From: Bacteroidota bacterium
GTDB taxonomy: Bacteria > Bacteroidota > Bacteroidia > Chitinophagales > BACL12
Assembly (NCBI GenBank): GCA_016718035.1
Contig: JADKEK010000009.1
Location: forward strand, 62,001 to 126,000
DNA: 64,000 nt
Direction of reading: 5' to 3'
In this document: one piece after another, positions 37,715 to 46,584 of the stretch
How the letters are laid out: each line of letters begins with the position of its first letter
Numbering within the stretch: the stretch's first letter is position 1
The notes under the pieces: model-generated
The model's input: the letters and a program-made list of their open reading frames with translations, nothing else
Databases searched by the model: none
What the model was told of the DNA's origin: nothing
Position numbers and translations under genes: made by a program

Positions 37715-37850
37715 TAAAAATTTAAGAAATCAATTAATAGCTGAATAATTGAAGTCAAATTAAGTTAAAGTGACTTGCACCCGCGCGTATTGACCTAAGA
37801 AAAACCTTCAAAAGGTAGGTTTAAGTTCCGGTTTCTCTGGTTCTAATACT

Positions 37851-37880
37851 AACATTTGCTAACATTTGTTAACATTGGGT
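37851..37880. repeat. Three 10-bp tandem units AACATTTGCT/AACATTTGTT/AACATTGGGT
   Basis: Three direct units at an exact 10-bp period lie between the two convergent cargo genes. The spacing of one helical turn suggests a protein-binding site, though chance is possible at this AT content. Confidence 0.5.
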
Positions 37881-37939
37881 TGATTGAAAATGATTGATAA
37901 TTTCAATAGACAAGGCTTATTTTAAACCTCATACCCTCT

Positions 37940-38289
37940 TTAATCCCTGCAGTCAATCATTATGGTTCCACCCTTGTTAATGTAGACTTCATTAACCCTT
38001 GTGTCTTTCTTATAATGTTTTTCTAAATCACTTCTTAACTCTTCATAAACCTTATCGTCAACACCCTTTTGAATTTTAACATTAATCCCAACCTACCCAT
38101 CGGAGTAACGATATAATAACCATTACTAGTTTCTTTTTGATATTCCAATCCGTCCATTCCATAGGTTTCGAAAGTGGTATTCAAAGAGTTTACAAAGTAA
38201 TCAGTTATTTCAAATAACTCTTTATCTTGTTTGGAATTACAACTAGAGATTAGAATTATAGTAATTAAATAAAAAAATAGGTTTTTCAT
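37940..38289 (-). pseudogene. Small lipoprotein of the element, one frameshift
   Basis: From the ATG at 38289 the leader MKNLFFYLITIILISSC carries a lipobox ending in Cys17. The frame runs to VTPMGRLG, then continues in another frame as INVKIQKGVDDKVYEELRS and on to MIDCRD at a TAA at 37940. One extra base in the GG run near 38092-38093 joins the parts, giving about 116 residues. Family unknown; an outer- or inner-membrane lipoprotein is the only safe statement. Confidence 0.62.
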
Positions 38290-38667
38290 TTTCAAACTAG
38301 TTAAAGGGTTATAGATTAGGATAACAATGACAAATATAATCAAAAAACTGTTTTTAAATCGAAGGTATAAAAGCGCCGCAAATCGTAATTAAACCTTAAG
38401 TTTTACTAAGTATTTCACCTGTAATTGCCATTAAAATACAAGGCTATGCTTAAGGTCTTTTTAAATGATAAGTTTTGATATGATTACATGTATTTGTATG
38501 TTAAATACATAAATGTTACCCCTTTTTTATAGTGTCTATTTTGTCCAAAGTTTGCCCGTTTAAATCCGGCTAAAGGATAACATTTAATAAAACCCCTAAG
38601 GCATTACCCTTTAACTTAATTACCCGTAAAACAGGTAAAAATGTAAGGTTTTGTCATGTTTATAATG

Positions 38668-38831
38668 CTATTTCATGCTAAAATTAGCATCACATTGCTT
38701 TAACTGAAAGCGCCGCAAACTGTATTTTAACCTCTTATTTTTCAATAAACTTCTATCTATTTACATCTAAAATAGATTAGGTTTAAGGTTAAGGTTTGTT
38801 AAGCTTTAAATACTATTTCACACTAAAATAG
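38668..38831. other. Candidate replication origin: three similar hairpins
   Basis: Three versions of CTATTTCANNCTAAAATAG lie at 38668-38687, 38757-38775 and 38813-38831. Each can form a stem of 6-8 bp around a six-base loop. A 13-mer AAAGCGCCGCAAA is between the first two. The cluster is directly next to the 3' end of the Rep gene, in 554 noncoding bases (38290-38843). Iteron- and hairpin-bearing noncoding DNA beside a rolling-circle Rep suggests an origin; this is an inference. Confidence 0.55.
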
Positions 38832-38843
38832 TTTGGAACAGAC

Positions 38844-39710
38844 CTATTGACAGCGGCGCGAACTGCCAAACATTCGTATTTTTTTACCCTTAGCATCTTT
38901 CAACCTTGCATCACCTTTACTTAGATAGCCTAACAAATAACCCTCTAGACTTTTACGCAAAAATTCAACTTGTGTTCTTTGCCCCCATACATCATTTAAT
39001 TTTAGCGCTTCCGGCATCTTACCCCCTTTTATGTTTAACCTGTCAACGAATACAACTAAGTGGTAATGCAAGTGAAAACCTAAAACTTCATTAGGTTCAA
39101 CTTCTAACACCCAAAAATAACCCCTTATTTTGCGCCCTATTGACTTATAACGGGCTTTCAATATGTCAATCACTGAACGTATATCACAATCCGCTTCATT
39201 TAACCTTGTGAACGTATGCAACAAAATTGAACTCTGTTTTGGTTTTTGTAAATTTTTGATATTATCACAAAATTTTTTTGCAGCGCTTATTTGTCTATAC
39301 TTACCCGCTTTTAAATCGTTTGTGTTGTAAATTTCTAACTCAGGCATGAACTCCCCAGTGGTTTTGTCTAATCCTGACACTTTCATTTGGGTATTCCATT
39401 TAGGTTCCGTTTGAACTAAATACTCTCGACTTATCTTTTCGGCATTATTAAGTAAATGACAAGAACGAAGGGACTTTTTCGTTTTCTGTTTACTTACCCC
39501 CTTAACCGGAACCAATCCAACTAAATAATTTTCATTCCTTTTTGAAATTCCTAAGTGGTAAATTTTTTGCAGGTTTTCGTTTTCTGCAACCGGAACTAAA
39601 GGGGTTGTATTTTCCCCTTTAGATTTTAATTTGCGGCGCTTTGGCTGCTCCGCAACTTGCACCCCTTTAGTTGTATTAACTGCAATGGGTTTTGTCTTAA
39701 ATTGAACCAT
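38844..39710 (-). CDS. HUH-endonuclease replication initiator (Rep), two-tyrosine type
   Basis: 288 residues. The metal-binding HUH motif is at residues 213-220 (HLHYHLVV, in GFHLHYHLVVFVDR) and the nicking motif YLLGYLSK at 258-265 fits YxxxYxxK, with two candidate tyrosines (258, 262) as in phiX174 gpA-like Reps. The N-terminus is basic (PKRRKLKSKG) and could contact DNA. Such proteins nick one strand at an origin, attach through a phosphotyrosine and drive rolling-circle replication. The ATG overlaps none but lies directly before the stop of the HTH gene upstream (same strand), so they are co-transcribed. A relaxase role is an alternative. Confidence 0.78.
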   Translation of the reverse strand: MVQFKTKPIAVNTTKGVQVAEQPKRRKLKSKGENTTPLVPVAENENLQKIYHLGISKRNENYLVGLVPVKGVSKQKTKKSLRSCHLLNNAEKISREYLVQTEPKWNTQMKVSGLDKTTGEFMPELEIYNTNDLKAGKYRQISAAKKFCDNIKNLQKPKQSSILLHTFTRLNEADCDIRSVIDILKARYKSIGRKIRGYFWVLEVEPNEVLGFHLHYHLVVFVDRLNIKGGKMPEALKLNDVWGQRTQVEFLRKSLEGYLLGYLSKGDARLKDAKGKKIRMFGSSRRCQ

Positions 39711-40037
39711 TTAAAACAATTTACCTTGTAAGTCAATAGGGAATAACTGAGGGTTTGTTGTCCAGTATGTTGCTTTATACCGTGTTATTGGGCAATAGTC
39801 AATTTTTAAAACCTTAATCAATTTTGCCTTTCGCATGGTTCTTACATACCTGCAAATATTTCAGCGGTCAATCCCTGTTTTTACAGACACCATTTTCATG
39901 GTTTGCGGCGCTTTAAAGAACTCAGCAAAACAAACACTATACTGGTCAGGTTTTATTACCTTTGCTTAAATCTTTAACGGTTAAATCATCCGAGGGGCTA
40001 GGTTAGTAGCTGCACCCCGTTTTTTTTCCGGTTCCAT
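39711..40037 (-). pseudogene. Small HTH protein of the element, disrupted
   Basis: Starting at the ATG at 40037 (MEPEKKRGAATNLAPR) the protein can be followed only by allowing a one-base gain (CGG to CGGG), a one-base loss in an AAAA run, and one in-frame TGA within TGIDR-NICRYVRTMRKAKLI. It ends PQLFPIDLQGKLF. The NICRYV helix and the ITRYKATYWTTNPQLFP tail recall small winged-helix proteins found in Bacteroidota integrative elements. About 108 residues. The stop codon makes true decay more likely here than at the other loci. The start overlaps the xis-like gene's stop (TAATG). Confidence 0.6.
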
Positions 40038-40330
40038 TACTTACCCCCTTTTGTTTTTATCGAGTGAAGCGCAGCTAAAACTTCAGATTTTTTGAACCTA
40101 ACTTTTGCCCCTAATCTATGTGCAGGTATTAACCCCTTAGTTTTGTAGTTGTGTAAAGCGCCGCGAGTTACCTTTAACAAGGTGCATACTTCTGCAGTTG
40201 TTAAAAGTTCATCCGTTTCAATTACTGCCTTTTGTGGTTCAGGTTTGTTAAGGTTGCAGAAATCCAAACATTCCATAATTAAACCCTTTAACTGGGTTTC
40301 ATTCATTTGTAATAAAAGCAAATTTTCCAT
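40037..40330 (-). CDS. Excisionase-like HTH DNA-binding protein
   Basis: 97 residues. The C-terminal part LLTTAEVCTLLKVTRGALHNYKTKGLIPAHRLGAKVRFKKSEV (about 42-87) is a MerR/AlpA-type winged helix-turn-helix (HTH_17), as in excisionases and element regulators of this phylum. The N-terminal 40 residues are a short helical region. In integrative elements such proteins direct excision together with the integrase or regulate the operon. Its stop overlaps the next start by one base (TAATG). Confidence 0.82.
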   Translation of the reverse strand: MENLLLLQMNETQLKGLIMECLDFCNLNKPEPQKAVIETDELLTTAEVCTLLKVTRGALHNYKTKGLIPAHRLGAKVRFKKSEVLAALHSIKTKGGK

Positions 40331-40424
40331 ATCTAATTTTAATTTGAAACCAAAATTAGACGTGACTGCACTTGTGAACTTCTAATCCTTCTAATTAGAA
40401 AAAATAGAAATTAATTTATTGTAA

Positions 40425-41379
40425 TTACCGTTCATTAACGTAAAACCTTGTAAAGGTAGTTATAAGTGATTTTTCATCTACATAATATGATTTAGAATAT
40501 TCACTAAAATTTGGAGTCAAATCCAAATTAGTGATTAATTTGTTTAATATAAAAGCATACCTAACTTTAGTAAGTTTATTAATAAATGACTTTGAAAGAC
40601 AATATTCTATCCAAACTCTAAAAACACACCTTTATTATTGCCAATAAAATTAATATTAACATCAATTATGTAAGAATGCTGAAAGGCTCAATCGTTTTGA
40701 GATAGTATTTCTTATCTTTAAACAACTCCATTATGTATGGTTCCAAATCCGTATAGGTCGAATTTGAAAGTTTCAATGTCTTTCCTGAGGATTTTTTGAT
40801 GTCTATCTCTAATAAATAAAACTTATATCTGTAATAAGCGGCGCCTTCAATTATTGAATTTTCGTTGTCAAAATATTGCCTGTGAACCATTCCTATTCCC
40901 TTACGTTCATTGTTATAACCCTTTATAAAAGACTTGCATTTAATTCTAAAATATTCAGTTCTACTATTATCAATAAATTCAGGATTTAACTTGTTTTCAA
41001 TCCGCTGTAACTCAAAATCTATCCAATCTTTCCGCTGGTGGGCTGTATTTTTTAAATAGTAGGTTTCGTTGAAAGCATTTATTAAATAACCATTAATAAG
41101 TTGAACTTTGTAATTGTAAAATAACTTCAATTCAATAATTTCAGCTTTATCAGGATAAATGTCCATTACCCTGCAAAATTTTTCCTCCCCTTCACTTTCA
41201 TAGGGAAGATACAAATCTGTTCGTCCAACTACGCCAAAATTGCTGTCTAATTGGTTTATTTTCCAATATTCTAATCTTTCTATGTAAGTTTCAAGTTGAT
41301 TAAACTCTATAATAGCTTTAAAGTTTTCTGCAGTAAACTCTAATACGTTTCCAGTTCCTGCTGTTTTTAATTTTTCCAT
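40425..41379 (-). pseudogene. Unknown element protein, about 318 residues, two frameshifts
   Basis: The first frame gives 237 residues (MEKLKTAGTGNVLEFTAENF...TIEPFSILT). Past its stop, coding continues in other frames: YIIDVNINFIGNNKGVF, then FRVWIEYCLSKSFINKLTK and on to FYVNER with TAA at 40425. Adding one base to the AA run at 40672 and one to the A5 run at 40620-40624 (plus-strand view) joins all three. I recognise no domain; it is soluble, with no membrane segment. It starts one base after the integrase stop, so it belongs to the integration operon. Whether it helps recombination, replication or host interaction is unknown. Confidence 0.6.
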
Positions 41380-41380
41380 A

Positions 41381-42612
41381 TTAGACGACTTTCAAATTAG
41401 GTTCCTTTCTCCATACATTTGTCATTACCGTAGTCACTACTCTTTCAGTAAGTTTAAGATACTTTTTAAACTCCCTATAGGTTTTTTGTCCGGTAATCTC
41501 CATAATAAGTTCAGGTGTCATACCTCGTTCAAGGCTCAATGTTATAAAAGTTCGGCGCCCTGTGTGGGTTGTGATTAGTTCAAATTTCGGCTTAATCTCT
41601 CTTATGACTTCAACCCCTTTAAATTTAGTTGTCATTACCATAGTATTAATACCTGCTATTTTGCAAATTTTCTTTAACTGTTCATTGGTTTTTTGATTAG
41701 TAATTACTGGCAATTTGAAATCATACTTTTGCATCAATTCTAAGCTGTAATCATTTAGAGGGACTTTTAGGGTTTTACTTGTTTTTTGAACAAATATTGA
41801 AATAATGTCGTCTTTTACGTTTTCCTTTGTCAACTTTTTTACATCTGAAAACCTTAACCCAGTAAAACACTGAAAACAGAAAACATCTCTTACCTGCTCA
41901 AGATGTATATTCGCTGAAAAATCATAGTTGTAAAGTTGCATCAGTTCTGCTTCGTCTAAGGCTATCAAATCAGTTTCAGGCTCTTTAGCTTTAAATTTTT
42001 TGTATTCTGTATTGGCGGTATAACCACATCTTACTGCCCAATTTAAAAAGACTTTAAGTATTATGATGTCTTTAGCCACAGATGTATTTAGGTGGTTCAA
42101 ATCGTTTAGCAAATACGCCCTATAATGTTCATCAAATCTTATTGTATTAAGGCTGTCAAATGTAATTTTAAACTTATAACGTTTTTGAAAATCAATTAAA
42201 TGGTTTCTGAGGGTTGCAAACTTTTTTAAGGTATTGGGTTGTAATAACACCCTATTAACTTCAATGTAAGTATTAATTAGGTCAAGGGGCTGCTCATTTT
42301 GCTTTGCGGCGCCTGTAGCTTATTATTTAAACTTTCTCTTAGTATTTCGACAGTTAACTGTTTATTGCCGCCTATTGCCTCTCTAATCAAATCCTGAGCA
42401 ATTTGTTTGACTTTGTCTAAGTAACCGTTAAGGGTGTAATACCCTGCAAAGTTCTTTTTTGCCCTTTGGGTTTTCTCATTCCAGTAGTTAGGGTGAATTT
42501 TCTCCCGTGTAGAATACTTTAAGCGCTGTCCGGCAAAACTGCAAAACATGTAAATCAATGTTTCAGTGTCGGCGCTCGGCTCTTTAAGGTAGAAGTTAAA
42601 TTTAGTAATCAT
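41381..42612 (-). pseudogene. Tyrosine site-specific recombinase (integrase), one frameshift
   Basis: The N-terminal arm-binding domain (SADTETLIYMFCSFAGQRLKYS, IHPNYWNEKTQRAKK) is in one frame to about 42297. The core-binding and catalytic domains follow in another. One more A in the coding-strand run at 42297-42300 gives QSKNEQPLDLINTYIEV, about 410 residues, the normal length. Catalytic residues are present: Arg in TGLRFSDVKK, His-x-x-Arg in HTGRRTFITL, and the nucleophile Tyr in FKKYLKLTE. It would integrate the element at the tRNA-Glu att site. The gene begins 165 bases inside attR, the usual position. With a real frameshift the element would be immobile. Confidence 0.85.
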
Positions 42613-42777
42613 TCAACTAAGGTAAAACCTCTAACCTGAGGGGACAAATTGGGGGACACTTTTTTATCAACAACTTTGCACTTTATTTTACACTATTGAA
42701 CAAACAAATCGCTCAAACCCAATAAACTAAGTTATTTTAACTTGTTCTATTGTTTGATATTGTATTGCAGTGTTTAC

Positions 42778-42806
42778 GGGGTTCTATTCCCCTACGGGCT
42801 ACAACC
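42778..42806 (+). repeat. attR: duplicated tRNA-Glu 3' end
   Basis: 29 bases matching 37046-37074 with one mismatch, ending CTACGGGCTACAACC. It marks the right edge of the element. Confidence 0.88.
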
Positions 42807-42813
42807 ATTTTTT

Positions 42814-42854
42814 AAAAAAGACCAATCAGCAATTCGCTGATTGGTCTTTTTTTT
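42814..42854 (+). terminator. Displaced chromosomal tRNA-Glu terminator
   Basis: GACCAATCAGC, loop AATTC and GCTGATTGGTC form an 11-bp perfect stem flanked by A6 and T8, a strong terminator on both strands. It lies seven bases past attR, exactly where the original tRNA-Glu transcript would have ended before insertion. Confidence 0.85.
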
Positions 42855-43142
42855 ATCAGTAATATAATCACATATTAGTGCTGATTTAAACCCTGAAAAA
42901 CTAGCTAACTCATGAGATTTAACCTCCACTTAGTTGAAATTCTAGGAAGAATTAATTACAGGGAGAAAAAACAAGGTTCAATCGCTTCTGTTAACCTATA
43001 CAACGACCTTTTTTTAGTTATCAACTGAAGTTATTAAATCAACATTCAATTCTTCAAACGTGAAATCGAATAACGCTAATAATTTTACTGCTGATTACAA
43101 TAACAGAAATTTGAATTTAAGCAAATTAAAATAATATCGTTT

Positions 43143-44336
43143 TCATCTGCTAATTGTAAAAGTAGTTATAGCAGAGGTTTGTCCATTATAATCAGTTAAT
43201 TCACAAACATATAAACCACTTGGAAGATTATCAACTGATATAACATTGTTTGGCAGAGCCTGTTGGTTTATTACCAAATGTCCGAAACTGTCGTATATAT
43301 TAATTAGTTGTCCACTTGTATTTTCAGCAAACTGCACATGTACAAAATCAGTAGCTGGGTTAGGGAAAAGATGAAAATCATTTTGCTTTTGTGAAAATAT
43401 TGTCACAGGGATATATAGGTCATCAATTTTAAAAATATCTCCGTTTGTGCATGAAGCATAATAATAACCTTCAGCAAATTGAATATCGAGCACTTCTTCA
43501 CCAAATTCAACACCACTAAAGTCATAGGACCAAGTATGCCCACTATCGATAGTGTAATAATAAAAACCAAAGTCATTAGTTATGAAACCTTCTTGTTCAT
43601 TTGCAAAACATACAGCTTTAGTTGAACCGCTTCCTGAGAGTATACTTACCCAATTTTCGCCTTGGTCAGATGTTTTACAAATTTCACCGGAAGAGGTGCT
43701 AGCATATCCAATACTATCTGTAATAAATTCAATATCATTTATCGGATTTGTAAATGGCGACATTACATTTACCCAACTTTCACCTCCATCATAAGTAATT
43801 CTAAAAGATCCCTCTGAATCGCTTGTAATCCCATGATTGTTGTCAAAGAAATGAATATCATAAAATACTCCTCCAGTTGCTTCATGCAATATGGTATCCC
43901 AGGTAATTCCACCATCTACACTTTTAAAAACAGTCTTTTCACCACCTGCAATATATCCTGTGTCAAGAGTTGGAAAGTCGATTGCATATAAAGCAATAAC
44001 ACCTGGGAAACCGATCGAATAATAATTCATAGTAGCAAACCTGTCTGATGTTTTCCATAGCATATTTCCACTGGTAATCATGTAAACTGAGCTGTCGCCA
44101 ACTACTGATAGATTTCTAACGTCATAAAACATATCAAGTGAAACAAATTCCCATGTACTACCCCCATCTTCACTATAGGATAGAACAGTATTACCTGCCA
44201 CAATAAGGGCACCGTCAGGAAAAACGCCAATACTTGTTCTTTCTTCAACAAATCCTGTTAAAATTTTTGTCCATTGTGCCTTAGAGCTAGAAACTATTGC
44301 CAGGAACACAATACAGAATAATATATACCGTTTCAT
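43143..44336 (-). CDS. Secreted T9SS protein with BNR/YCF48-like repeats
   Basis: 397 residues. Signal peptide MKRYILFCIVFLAIVSSSKAQ, then a beta-propeller built from recurring S-x-D-x-G-x-T-W blocks (SEDGGSTWEF, SVDGGITWDT, TYDGGESWVN, TSDQGENWVS, TIDSGHTWSY), the Asp-box of BNR/sialidase-fold and YCF48-type proteins. A type A T9SS sorting domain closes it (FHLFPNPATDFVHVQF, NLPSGLYVCELTD). Asp-boxes alone do not make a sialidase, and no catalytic Arg triad is evident. It is probably a surface or secreted adhesin-like or structural protein. Confidence 0.82.
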   Translation of the reverse strand: MKRYILFCIVFLAIVSSSKAQWTKILTGFVEERTSIGVFPDGALIVAGNTVLSYSEDGGSTWEFVSLDMFYDVRNLSVVGDSSVYMITSGNMLWKTSDRFATMNYYSIGFPGVIALYAIDFPTLDTGYIAGGEKTVFKSVDGGITWDTILHEATGGVFYDIHFFDNNHGITSDSEGSFRITYDGGESWVNVMSPFTNPINDIEFITDSIGYASTSSGEICKTSDQGENWVSILSGSGSTKAVCFANEQEGFITNDFGFYYYTIDSGHTWSYDFSGVEFGEEVLDIQFAEGYYYASCTNGDIFKIDDLYIPVTIFSQKQNDFHLFPNPATDFVHVQFAENTSGQLINIYDSFGHLVINQQALPNNVISVDNLPSGLYVCELTDYNGQTSAITTFTISR

Positions 44337-44654
44337 AAGTTGGGGTTTGAATATTACAATTGTAAATTAAGTAACAAAATTAATTAATTATCAATTTAGA
44401 TTGTATAAATAATCATCATTTTCACATATAATTGATAAAATTTATAAAGGCATTTCCATTGATATAGAAAAAAGGTTTTAAGAATAATCTAGTTGGGAAA
44501 TTGAAATAGATATGTATTTAATCTTGAAGAATTAATTTCGATTGGATAGGTTTTACATATACGACATGTAAATAATAATTAATTTGGTGTTGATTTCAAA
44601 ATAAATATTTGACACATTAAAATTTACAATTAAACTTGATTTAAAGCGCCAAAA
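44337..44654. other. Intergenic region, no feature seen
   Basis: 318 AT-rich bases between two divergently sized T9SS genes on the same strand. I see no gene, strong terminator or repeat. Confidence 0.5.
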
Positions 44655-46438
44655 CTATCTTTTTACCACCACCAAATTCCTACTCACATCGCCAACCAAA
44701 CAATTAACAACATAAACTCCCGGAAATAATCCTGCTGTATTAAAAACAGCTTTTCCGTTAATTGCTTGTGTAGTTAAAATTAGTTCTCCCAGATTATTGT
44801 ATAAAAATATTTCTCCGGTTAAATTATTTGTTCCATCAATATTAACATTTAGTGTCAGCGTTTCAGCAAACGGGTTGGGAAACGCTGTAATTGCAGTTGA
44901 TTTATTGACTGAAGTAATATCCAACGTATTCACCACCACACATTCCGAAGTATCTACACATGCGCCATCTGTAAAAATAACCGCATAGGTTCCGTTTTGG
45001 GTGACTGTATAGGTTTGATTGGTGCCATCTGCAACCGGCATATAATCGTTTTCGCAATCTACCCATTGATAGGTGAGGTCGGCGGCAACGGCAGTCAAAA
45101 TATTGGATGATTGGATAATCGATTTATCAGTAGCATAAAAACAATCATTTAAATATCGCGCCAAACCAAAATACCTGCGCGACAAATCATTAGGGCCACT
45201 TTGTCCGCCTGCAATAATTTTTCCATCGGGTTGTATAGCCATTGCAAAGGCAGCGTCGTGACTGTATCCGAAATCGGTATTTACTAATCCTCCAATACCG
45301 AATGTAGTATCTAATGTGCCATTCGTATTATATCTTGCTAATGCAAAATAACCAATACCAAAACACACTGTATATGATTGACCTGCAACAATAATTTTTC
45401 CATCTGTTTGAATGGCAAGTGCTAAACCAACATCACCAGTTAGTGTATCAAAATTGGTAATTACAACTCCATCATCACCAAACGATTCATCCAAGTTGCC
45501 ATCCACATTATAACGCACCAGCCCAAAATTCATTTTATTATAATAAGGTGCATCTTCAATTTCATGTCCTGCTGCAACAATTTTCCATCGGACTGTATAG
45601 CAATTGAAATTGGATATGTTTGATCTACACCTACGTTAGTTAACTGATGTCCGTCGGTACTAAAACTATTATCCAACGTACCATCACCATTATATCGTGC
45701 TATGCCTATAGAACCAAAACAATTTCCACCAACTACAATTTTATTATCTGATAAAACAATTACCGAAGTTGCTTTTTCTGAAGTAAAATCACACATATCA
45801 GTAGTAACTTTTCCATCAAAATCAAAGGAATCGTCTATAGAACCATCATAATTAAAACGTGCTACAGCAAATTCCCGATGCGGATAAGCTACAGTTGCTG
45901 AACCTACCATAACAATTTTATTATCCAACTGCGTTGTTACACTGTAACCATAATCATTGTCACCAAAAAAATCAAATAAAACAATTCCGTCGGTTCCAAA
46001 TGTAGCATCAAGCGTGCCATCTGCAAGGTATCTAACCATTGCAAAATCATCGTTGCTACCATTATTCGCTGACCCACACAGTAGAATTTTTCCGTCGCTC
46101 ATGATATTTATTGCCCAACATCTGTCATCATCAATTCCCACCGGAGTAATTACCACGCCACCGGTTCCAAAAGTTGCATCCAGCAATCCGTCAGCAGTAT
46201 ACCGCGCCATCGAAAAGTCTACATCTACCCCATTTCCACTTTGACCGGCCAAAATAATTTTACCGTCACTTTGAAGCGCAATGGCAGTGCCCCAATCGTC
46301 GTAAGGAGCCACTTCTGTAGATACAAGTCCATCTACCCCAAACATGGGGTCTAAGGTTCCTGCCTGACTAAAAACGTTTTGTTGGTTTATCATCAGGAGC
46401 AGCAACAATGTTATGAAGCTTTGATAGTGATGTTTCAT
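44655..46438 (-). pseudogene. T9SS-sorted delta-60 repeat protein, one frameshift
   Basis: Start at the ATG at 46438 (MKHHYQSFITLLLLLMINQQNVFSQ signal peptide). At least seven delta-60-type repeats of the form GTLDxxFGxxGxV...AIQSDGKIxxxG...FxxARYxxDG are seen, for example GTLDPMFGVDGLVST and GTLDTTFGIGGLVNT. The frame breaks at 45581-45584, where a run of four T (A in the gene) should be five to read SDGKIVAAGHEIEDAPYYNK. Downstream, an immunoglobulin-like segment precedes a type A sorting domain (ITAFPNPFAETLTLNV, FPGVYVVNCLV). About 594 residues when joined. A secreted beta-propeller of unknown role. Confidence 0.8.
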
Positions 46439-46584
46439 TACTATAAAGTTACCATTTTTTACTGATATTATCATTTTAGCATTTTTCAAATAGGTGCTAT
46501 CACTATATTTTGATACACCACAACTTGGTCAAAATCCTCAGATTTAATTAACACACAAAATAGCATGCAGCAGTTATCTGGATT

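Larger units (their letters stand above)
38370..39914. repeat. Four exact copies of the 13-mer AAAGCGCCGCAAA
   Basis: Plus-strand copies are at 38370-38382 and 38707-38719; reverse copies at 39630-39642 (inside rep) and 39902-39914 (inside the HTH gene). Ten-base partial copies occur at 40155-40164 (inside the xis-like gene) and, reversed, at 42303-42312 (inside the integrase). The motif is GC-rich in an otherwise AT-rich element, and I did not see it elsewhere in the window. Confidence 0.85.
37070..42806. mobile_element. 5.7-kb integrative element in tRNA-Glu, with integrase, Xis-like, HTH and HUH Rep
   Basis: The element is bounded by attL in the tRNA 3' end and attR at 42778-42806. It reads from the attR side, minus strand: tyrosine integrase, an unknown protein, an excisionase-like HTH protein, a second HTH protein, a Rep of the HUH class, a noncoding stretch with hairpins, a small lipoprotein; and one plus-strand secreted protein beside attL. 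I see no capsid, relaxase/type IV or toxin genes. The gene content fits an integrating rolling-circle plasmid or a satellite element. Several genes carry frame breaks, so activity cannot be judged from this sequence. Confidence 0.88.

Noticed and set aside
40331..40424. Separate small gene between xis-like and unknown gene
   Set aside because: After repair the unknown protein ends at 40425 and the rest is short noncoding DNA.
37070..42806. Complete prophage
   Set aside because: No capsid, tail, lysis or packaging gene is visible in any frame, including the repaired ones.
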